From positions 1,488,001 to 1,552,000 of the forward strand of contig CADCXA010000027.1 of NCBI GenBank assembly GCA_902806565.1: a stretch of DNA of 64,000 bases. The letters run 5' to 3'. Positions within the stretch are counted from its first letter, which is position 1; every line of letters begins with the position of its first letter. Below are positions 55,932 to 64,000 of this stretch, in pieces. Made by a program: the position numbers and the translations under genes. Below the pieces are notes generated by a model, which made no database searches, had not been told where the DNA came from, and saw only the letters and a list, made by a program, of their open reading frames with translations. This DNA comes from Hypoxylon rubiginosum (taxonomy: Eukaryota; Ascomycota; Sordariomycetes; Xylariales; Hypoxylaceae).

Positions 55932-58900
55932 ATTCAAGGGGAAATTTTATGTAAGAACCTTCTCAACTTGAGTCTTGTGGAAAATGGAAATTTTCAAGAT
56001 TTCTATATCAATGCCTTACTCTGAATTTTTCTTCTTTACCATTCTGATACCAGGGTAAAGAATACATCTATAGAATAGGCATGTGATTACTCCGAATGAA
56101 TGTATCCACAATATTTTCTATTTCCAGGCGGAGTCGTAAAAGTCAAGTGCTTCTTGCAGCCTGCGATACAACTTCGTCTATTTGACGCCGTTCTGGTATA
56201 GATTGTCACTCTGAGTCTCATCATAGTATATATATGGAAGGATGCTTGCAACGGTAGGCGGACCAACATTCGGTTCGGGTTTGCCATGCTCTTCGTTCCG
56301 TATCGATCGTTTCTTGTCACTTGTCACCTCGTGTCCATGACAAACAGACCACGTAGCGAGCAAGTCAAATTCTCGCAAAGTCCGCTTACCAACTAATAAC
56401 CGGATGATGTTTTCATCAAGTAATGAGAACACCCTGAAATTGCTAGTGCAAGGGGACTATACGGCGTGACCATCAGCGGTGAGAAGGGCCGCGGCTCGTG
56501 AAACAAGCAGAACAAGCTGTAGATCCGTTAGACAGTTATTTTACTTAGGTTGGTCTCCGGAACTGCTTCTTCGCTACGGGAAATATCGGAATCCATTTTC
56601 GCAAAGTGGAAACCATTTGCGTTGTAAAAGACGACGAATCCGTTCCCTTTTCTATTATTTCGTACATATGGTAGCGCGCGTACTGGGGATCGAATAGCCC
56701 GGCAAGGCCCAGCTCGCCCCCCTCGTCAGCCCTCTTTTATTACTACCTTGTAAGTCTGCCCCCGCTCACCTCCGCGACAGGCAGGGATTAGGAGGGGGAG
56801 GCTTTCGAGGCCCCTCTCTAAGCTTGCCGGCTTGTTGGCTTTGCTGGCTTGTGATGCTTGGGATATTACTCACCCGGCCGATTTCGCTTTTCATTCTTCT
56901 ACATACTCCGGAGTGTATACATATACATAGAATCTGAGTCAACGACGTGCATTCGTTACAGACGCCGCCGTCTGCTTGACATGGTTGTGGCTGGTGAAAT
57001 CTGACACGAATATAGAACTTCCTCACTTTCTATGACATGAAGTTCTTGCAACTCTCGGCGAGGTCACGCTTCTGTCATATATTCACCGAGATCTAGATTG
57101 ACCACGGCCCATGGCCGGGCTAGCGGCTCGGAGAAAGACTCTAGTGCCAGATAACACACACATCGCATTTAACAGGCCTCCTGATTGGTGGTATACTACC
57201 ATTTACTGTTGTCGATTCTTTTACTGACCAGTTTTCCCAAAGACGTGAACTAAGCATCAATGGTACGGAAGGTCACGCGGCCAGAAGCCCTAGCACCACG
57301 TTATAGCCCCTGGTTACATTATGTATTCCAACTTAGTGTATGTAACTCTGCCGCCCCCATTTCTACTTTTAATGTCGGATGCAGGTTCACCTTGCAGAAT
57401 AACACCGAGCCAGGCGAAGCGCAGCTGGGAAACCCAGAGGGCTGTTCCCAGACCGACCAAGTCGAGCGCAACTCCTCATTGGCTCCCTAACTTATAATTG
57501 TGTTTCTGCCTCGGACGAGTTGTATAGGAGTTGTATAGGAGCTGGAGCTAGAGTACATCCTACAACAACGCTATTTTATAGTCGAATATTTCTTACGTCC
57601 TTCGGAAATACTCCTATAAGGCTACGGACCTAGGCTAGGTAGGTATGCTTCGAGGCACCAGTTGTAAGTCAAGTTATTCTCTGCATCGTCGACCGTCTAC
57701 GAATATTCAAAATCATGGCCGGAAGCGAGCGATGGACAGTTTCGTCAGCTCGGCTAGACATGGCAGTTGTTGCGGGATATAATGGCATTACCTATTTGAA
57801 CGATGAACATACATAACATACGTGACAAATTCCAAGGTAGGAATAATCTTGGTTGATGATTTCCCCGTGCCCCCTCACTTGCGCTTCCAAAACCGTATTT
57901 TGGGCTGTTCGAGAGACAGGGAGAATGTGTGAAACCCCACGCTTGCCACGCAGCATACCCCAAACGGAGGCTCTCGTAAGCGGATTCGTTTCTCTCGTCG
58001 GATTCTGCCACCGGTTTTGTTACCCAGCATATTGAGACTACAACATATTACATACTACCTGACTGCTTGCATACCTACACAGGTAGCTAATATAGTCCCC
58101 GTATATGGTGGTATATATCTGGGTAGTAGTGTTTCGCAGCAGCAGCGGGCGACGCGACATCGGACCGTGGATGGACTACTATGTATGGAGCTCCTTTGAT
58201 GATTCAAGACTGATGTCCCCCTTGCGTTGGTTGGTGGCATCACGCGTATAGACGGACTTTCTTAAAGCTGTGCTACATACTACTATGCACTACCTTGTTG
58301 CAGCACATTTTAGGGCGAGCGAGCTTTGCTTTTCTTTTTTTCTTCTTCCGTCCGCCAATCCGTCTGCAAGGATGAGGACTAAGGTGGAACGAGGGGACTC
58401 GTCCTTGGGCTGAACCCCTGCCATCGGGATATGCAGGTCTGTGTGGGGTGCGCAGGGACAGTCTGGAATGGACTTTTAAGTAAATGTCCATATGGGGCCG
58501 GTTTCTGTTACTCAAGCCTTCGTCTGCGTCTGCGGCTACGTAGCTCCAACGACAAAGCACCTCCGATGAACGGGAAGGCATACAGGCAGACAAAGGCAGG
58601 GCTGTCACCTAAATGCCTAATGTTACCGTCTTCTATTTCTGAAGGTCAATCAAATGCAACCAAGTCGCCTGCTAAGCGAATAAACTCATGCCAGTCAGAG
58701 TCGATCCTCGGGGAGCCGACTACCAATGAACCGGTGCCTTGGGTTGCAAATCAGACGTTCTTCCAAAGAAGCCCTATGTTTGGACTGCATCATTACGACA
58801 TGGAGGTATTTTCATATTAAGGGAGTAACCCTATAGTAGCAAGTGGCTCTGTTACTTTTTGAATGCGGCAGGTTGTCAACTTTTATTTTTATTTTTATTT

Positions 58901-60434
58901 TCCTCTGCCAAGCAAGACGGATATCAAATCGAACATGCGCCGCCTAAAGTTCTAAGGAGGGGAGAAGATTCGAGTTAACTAGTGAAACTCGCAAAGAAAG
59001 CTACCATCTTGTGGGGATGATGGCATGTTGCATCTTCGAATATTGTAGCAGCCCATTTACACACATAAGGCAAACTGTATAGTACTACCTAGATGTATGT
59101 AGACTCTAGAGCTAGCTACATACATACCTACATCATAGTGTCGTCCACAAATGCCAAACAAACCCCCAAACCCACGAAATTCTTACCCAAATGGTACCTC
59201 TTCTACCATCCCATACATCTACGTCTACGCAGTCATCTTCTTGTTAACTTACCTCTCACGGCGTCTGTTTCGATCACACAGAAACAGTCACGACCCCTAT
59301 TGGTGCAACGGGATTGTAAAGTACACGCTGTTTATGTCATATAGGGTGCATATGTGACATATCCCGAGTTGCGCGATATATTCCTCCCTCGCCTACTAGG
59401 CTCGATACCTTCAACGGGTAAGATATGTAGATATGAGGTACTCGCTAGGATCGCAGGTTTTGCTAGGTAATAGTACCTAGGTAGGCTTTTGCTAGGTATG
59501 AGCTGCGAAGGACATACGACTTTGGAGGCGAAGTTTAGGTTGTGCGCCGAGTTCTGTGTCTCGTAGAACATAATTTCCAAAAAAGTTAAAAGGGTTACTA
59601 ACAACTGCCATAGTCCTTGTTATTTTAGACCAATCAGAATAGGTCGTTTGTTAATCCCCCAAATGACTCTACGTGCTCTTTTACTTGGTACATGCTCTTA
59701 CATGCCGCTACTATGTACGTACGTGCGAGGCAGAGGCGATTGAACTCCGGTAACGTCACCGAGTCGAACTAGCTGTTCAGTCTAAACCAATAGACGCAAA
59801 CAAATTACAAGGGTCTGAAAGAACTTGCTTCGTCTGCTCGTCCGTCCTTCGGCCATCTCCTTCCCCTCCCCCACTTACTATGTACATACTATACTGACCA
59901 TACAGACCATACAGCCATAGTAGTAGAATTCTACTCTTATTAATGCGGGCTCGGCTGGGGACTAACAAGCTTGCAAGCCTGTAAGGACCTAGCCTAAGGA
60001 CCTAGTGGAGGAGGCCGATCTTGTTCCCACGCCGGGTTTTCTACCATAGTACACCAAGTTGTTGTTACTGTTTGTATGAATAAATATTTTTCTCTCTCTT
60101 TTTACTGACCTGAGCCTTGTGTGTACTGTAGAAGCCTCGATCTATCTCTAAACCCGGCTTGGCTCCTTTTTGCTTGTCACATCCATAAAAGCCTAGGTTG
60201 CCGCCACACCTCCTCTTTCAACTGCTCTCTTCTTCCTTTTTTCTTTCTCTTGCCAGACCATCTAGCGAAATACCCGGCTCTTCATCGAGACCTCGAATCG
60301 CATTACATACTCTCGCGAGAGTCAAGCCACAAGAGAGACAGAGACAGATAAGAGAAGGGAAAAGTCCTGTAGAACTTCATCTTGTAAGTATACTAAAGTT
60401 TTTTGCCCTTTCCCTACCTGCAACGCTTCAGCCT

Positions 60435-60623
60435 ATGACCCTCCAACTGCCACCGGAACGACTGTCACTGGAAAACGATGCTGCCATGGAGATGATCCAG
60501 AAAGCGGGAAACCTGGACGGTAAGCACGTGTACCCAGAAACCGGGAATCAGATTGAGAAGCGAAACAATGATCAACACTACGACTACTTGTGGACATTCT
60601 CCGGAGATCGAATTTGGTGTTGA
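60435..60623 (+). CDS. Possible short upstream gene or leader ORF, unknown
   Basis: ATG just after a candidate intron acceptor, 62 residues (MTLQLPPERLSLENDAAMEM and onward). A second donor-like GTAAGC occurs within it at 60520. It may be a small gene, a first exon of something degenerate, or an upstream open reading frame. I do not recognise it. Confidence 0.2.
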   Translation: MTLQLPPERLSLENDAAMEMIQKAGNLDGKHVYPETGNQIEKRNNDQHYDYLWTFSGDRIWC

Positions 60624-61762
60624 AGAAAAGCATGGCCTATATCTTTGGGTTGACGCACTGGAGCACTCCGTACCCTCCCTAATGCAGATACCCTGGTTTC
60701 TACTGTACGAACGATAAATTTTGATGCATTGGACCACCAAAAAAACAACACCACCATCATATGCACGATTGTCAGCCTATCAGACGCAAGATCGATAGCC
60801 GCATAGCTACGTTTGGAGGACTCGCTATTGGCTGTCGTCATATCTCTCCCCACGCCACCACCGTGCGAGCGCCCCATGATTCGACAAGCGAATTTCCTAA
60901 TTCAGGCTACGTCTACATGGGTGTGTCGTGGTGGTTTGACTACAGAAAGCTCAATGACGCCAGTGGTGCATCCGGGGTCGCGCGCAATATTGAGGACGAG
61001 TACCTTTTGCAACAGCTCTTTTGTTCGACAATGGCGGTTCCGACTACGGCCTTGGACAAAGTCTCGTTGATTTTCCGCGTAACGGACAAATACCTACTGG
61101 ATGGATACCCGTGGACCTGATACTAGAAAAAAAGGTTGTGAAACTTTTTTCTCTAGCGGGACACTGGCGGGAGACTGCGCGATCTACCTTTCGCACTCCC
61201 TGATTAGCGCTTCTGCGGAGTTTGCTCGACCTCGTAGCAAGACTCGGACCTAGCGCTAGATAGACTCGTGTCTGCGCTTCGACTTCGGCTACAAGCATCA
61301 CATGGCAAAAACTCCACTCTCTGCGGGAAGAAGAAGAAAAAAAGGCAGATAAAGAAAAAGCGGAAGAGAGAGAGAGAGTTCCAACAAGTGTCGCCTTAGG
61401 TCCTAGTCTTGCTTGTCTTGCTTGTCTTGTACATCACCCCCGCATTCGCATTCCAATACATCCAGACATCCCACATTCGAGGCCGCCACCCCTGGACCCT
61501 ATATCGAAACTTGTCCGGGCTGCCATTGGATCAACTTCCACTCTGCATTATCTTTGGCATCGCTTTCGTTATTGTGCATCTGCCGATAGACCGTTTACTA
61601 GACGCTGACATAACTCTTCCAATTAGCTAGACCTGACGTTTAAGCAGCGTCAGCTGCTATCGCTTCCGTATACACAGGGCCGACGTCTCTCAAGGCATCT
61701 AGACTCCCCCCGACCCTCCTCATACTGTTACCTACAACTGGCGCTACCATCGCTTGCCTGAC

Positions 61763-64000
61763 ATGGGCCTTTCCGCGGATTTCGACGACAGAAAAACACA
61801 TATAGAGTCCCAGGCCGATGTCTACCACCCTTATGAATATCAGACAGAAAATAACAGCTCCTGGGCTGGTGCCCTTCCGGTGAAGCAGTATGTCTCGAGG
61901 TCCCTGAAATCTCGTGATGTGGCTCCAGAGTCTAATGTAACTTGTGCAGAGGGTTGTACGACCCAAGCTTGGAAAAAGATGCGTGCGGTGTCGGCTTCGC
62001 CTGGTATGGATACGATCTTATCATACATCTCTTGTGAAACCATCCACTAATGAATCGTGTAGCCACATTAAGGGCAAGGCAAGCCACAAGATCGTCAGCG
62101 ATGGTAAGTTGTCAATCAATAAGCTGTTCATATACTTGGACCAGTAGGCTAATTATATGCAGCACGCAACCTCCTTTGTAATATGACCCACCGTGGTGCG
62201 GTCGGTTCCGATGCTCGAGATGGCGATGGTGCTGGTGTCATGACCTCGATTCCCCATAGGTTCTTCATCAAGAACTTCGCAAAGGAGGAAGATTTAGAAT
62301 TGCCTCCCTTGGGACAGTATGCCGTGGGAAATCTCTTCTTCAAGCCGGACGAGGAGACGCTGCAAGAATCGAAGAGGCAGTTGGAAGATATTGCCGAATC
62401 GTTAGGGTTAAGAGTTTTGGGTTGGCGATCACCTCCTGTAGACTCTTCTCTCCTTGGTCCCGCTGCGTCCTCGCGCGAACCCTTCATACTACAGCCGTTT
62501 GTTGTTCTTGCTTCTGCGTATGGCTCTGGAAATGCTCCTGAAATGACGGACCCAGAGAAATTCGACGAACGACATTTCGAGAGACAGCTATATGTCCTTC
62601 GAAAGCGTGCAACTCACACCATCGGCCTCCATAATTGGTTCTACCTCTGCTCCCTTTCGAACAGGAATATTGTCTATAAGGGACAGCTGGCACCCGTCCA
62701 AGTTTACCAGTACTACCATGATCTGGTAAATGCCGACTACGAGGCTCACTTCGCCCTCGTACACTCTCGTTTCTCCACCAATACTTTCCCTTCATGGGAT
62801 CGTGCTCAACCCCTTAGATGGGCAGCCCACAACGGTAAGTGTAGTTCTAGATCCCTAATGACCTAGCATGTCTGACCCCTTTTCAGGCGAGATTAACACT
62901 CTCCGTGGTAACAAGAACTGGATGCGCGCCCGAGAGGGTGTCATGCAGTCTGACATCTTTGGTGACGACCTTGAGCATCTGTACCCTGTTGTCGAGGCTG
63001 GCGGCTCTGATTCGGCTGCCTTCGATAACGTCTTAGAGCTACTCACTATAAATGGCGTTCTCTCGCTACCCGAGGCCGTCATGTTGATGGTTCCGGAGGC
63101 CTGGCAAGGTAACACTGCCATGGACCCCAAGAAAGCAGCGTTTTATGAGTGGGCAGCATGCCAGATGGAGCCGTGGGATGGCCCTGCTCTCTTTACGTTC
63201 GCTGACGGCCGATTCTGCGGTGCTAACCTGGACCGAAACGGTCTTCGTCCTTGCCGATATTATATCATGGATGATGATCGCATCATCTGTGCTTCGGAAG
63301 TTGGCACGATTCACGTTGACCCCGAGCGAGTCATCCAGAAGGGTCGTCTGCAGCCGGGCCGTATGCTTCTCGTCGACACCCAGGCTGGACGTCTTATTGA
63401 CGACTCTGAGCTCAAGTCCGCTGTTTCTAGCCGGCATGACTTCCGTGCTTGGATCGATAAGGAGCTCATTAGTTTGCCAAAGGTCTTGAGCCAAGTTTTG
63501 AGTGAACAGACCGTCGATATTGCGGCGAAGCCAGATTCTACCCGGCTCCAAGAAGACCCCCTGCTGTTAGCCTTCGGGTACACCTACGAACAGGTCAGCT
63601 TACTCCTTGCGCCCATGGCTTCGGACGAGAAAGAGGCATTGGGTTCTATGGGTAACGATGCCCCGTTGGCCTGTCTCTCTCAGGCACCTCGTTTACTTTC
63701 CGAATACTTCCGTCAGCTTTTTGCCCAGGTCACAAATCCTCCCATTGACCCGATTCGAGAATCCATTGTCATGTCACTAGAGTGCTACGTTGGACCGCAG
63801 GGCAACTTGCTCGAGATGGACCCCTCTCAGTGCGGCCGCTTGCTGTTACCGAGCCCGATCCTATCTATTCCTGAATTCAACGCCTTGACTAATATGTCTA
63901 AGTTATACCCGGAATGGACTGTGAAAACGATTGACCTAACTTTCCCCAAGTCAGAAGGTGTGGCTGGTTACATGAAACATCTCGACTTCATCTGCAATGA
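61763..64000 (+). CDS. glt1: Glutamate synthase (GOGAT), N-terminal part, runs off the window
   Basis: Five exons fall in the window (61763-61887, 61950-62003, 62063-62103, 62163-62834, 62887 onward), giving 668 residues. The N-terminus starts MGLSADFDDRKTHIESQADV. After a 53-residue propeptide comes the class II glutamine amidotransferase domain, beginning at Cys54 in KDACGVGF, the N-terminal nucleophile (codon 61984-61986). Other amidotransferase blocks are CNMTHRGAVGSDARDGDGAG, HSRFSTNTFPSWDRAQPLRW and HNGEINTLRGNKNWMRAREG. The central domain begins towards the end (GYTYEQ, LDFICNE). It makes glutamate from glutamine and 2-oxoglutarate with NADH. The synthase FMN/Fe-S region and NADH domain lie outside. 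Three introns interrupt the first 400 bp; the four introns seen are 52-62 bp. Confidence 0.97.

Larger units (their letters stand above)
55670..61762. other. 6.1-kb gene-poor region before glutamate synthase
   Basis: No confident gene. Contents: CCAATCAG boxes at 55924 and 59630, TACCTAGGTA-type palindromes near 57629-57645 and 59473-59485, a GA dinucleotide run at about 61364-61378, and a possible spliced leader near 60385-60431 with a GTAAGTATACT donor and a CTTCAG acceptor. The frames 60198-60623, 60761-61120 and 61409-61630 look partly protein-like but have no domain and do not join convincingly. The right half probably contains the glutamate synthase promoter and leader. Confidence 0.45.

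Noticed and set aside
58431..58820. 129-residue plus frame
   Set aside because: Composition unlike a conserved protein, no domain, isolated in a gene-poor zone.
60761..61120. 119-residue plus frame upstream of glutamate synthase
   Set aside because: No recognisable motif and no splice connection to either neighbour.

Overview
The window is nuclear DNA of a filamentous ascomycete (Pezizomycotina, probably Sordariomycetes). Genes are intron-rich, with introns of about 50-120 bp, GT-AG borders and CTAAC-type branch sites. Coding density is moderate. The content is typical fungal housekeeping: a Pho81/NUC-2 regulator, a fungal Ras-GEF with a GTPase-like head, a Cue5-type ubiquitin receptor, an NADH-type glutamate synthase and a microsomal P450. 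I recognise no virus, prophage, CRISPR array or rRNA gene, and no tRNA that stands up to folding by eye. The species cannot be fixed from the sequence alone.

Layout. 1-5.4 kb holds two minus-strand genes: the 5' part of a GH63-like glucosidase (YMR196W family), with a GC-AG intron and an apparent 3-nt exon, and a Ras-GEF fused to a degenerate small-GTPase domain. 5.4-10.3 kb is gene-poor and partly AT-rich. 10.3-21.5 kb is dense: a DUF726 lipase-like protein, a GatC-like mitochondrial amidotransferase subunit, Sec17, Rrp12 and Vti1. 23.4-32.1 kb carries a flavin amine oxidase-like protein, Cox11, a four-helix membrane protein and Pho81. 32.1-35.8 kb is non-coding. 35.8-46.8 kb carries a seven-exon cytochrome P450, a Cue5-like receptor divergent from a DHX35-like DEAH helicase, a near-perfect 133-bp palindromic element, and a single-pass Pro/Ser-rich protein. 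50.1-55.7 kb holds a Mid2/WSC-like Ser/Thr-rich sensor, Bet1 and Apc15. After 6 kb without a confident gene, the window ends inside the glutamate synthase gene.

The genes are not an operon or an obvious metabolic cluster. Three parts of the SNARE machinery (alpha-SNAP/Sec17, Vti1, Bet1) lie within 40 kb. Two divergent pairs (GatC-like/Sec17 and Cue5/DHX35) may share promoters. Exon borders were inferred by reading frames across canonical splice sites and checking that the joined phases close and the domains continue. They are not supported by transcript data.

The observations most worth checking are the 3-nt micro-exon in the GH63-like gene, the 133-bp MITE-like palindrome with a candidate ATG target duplication, the pho81 start codon split by an intron, the recurrent intergenic palindrome TACCTAGGTA, and the RGG-rich tail on Rrp12. 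I did not find a clear undescribed multi-gene system.
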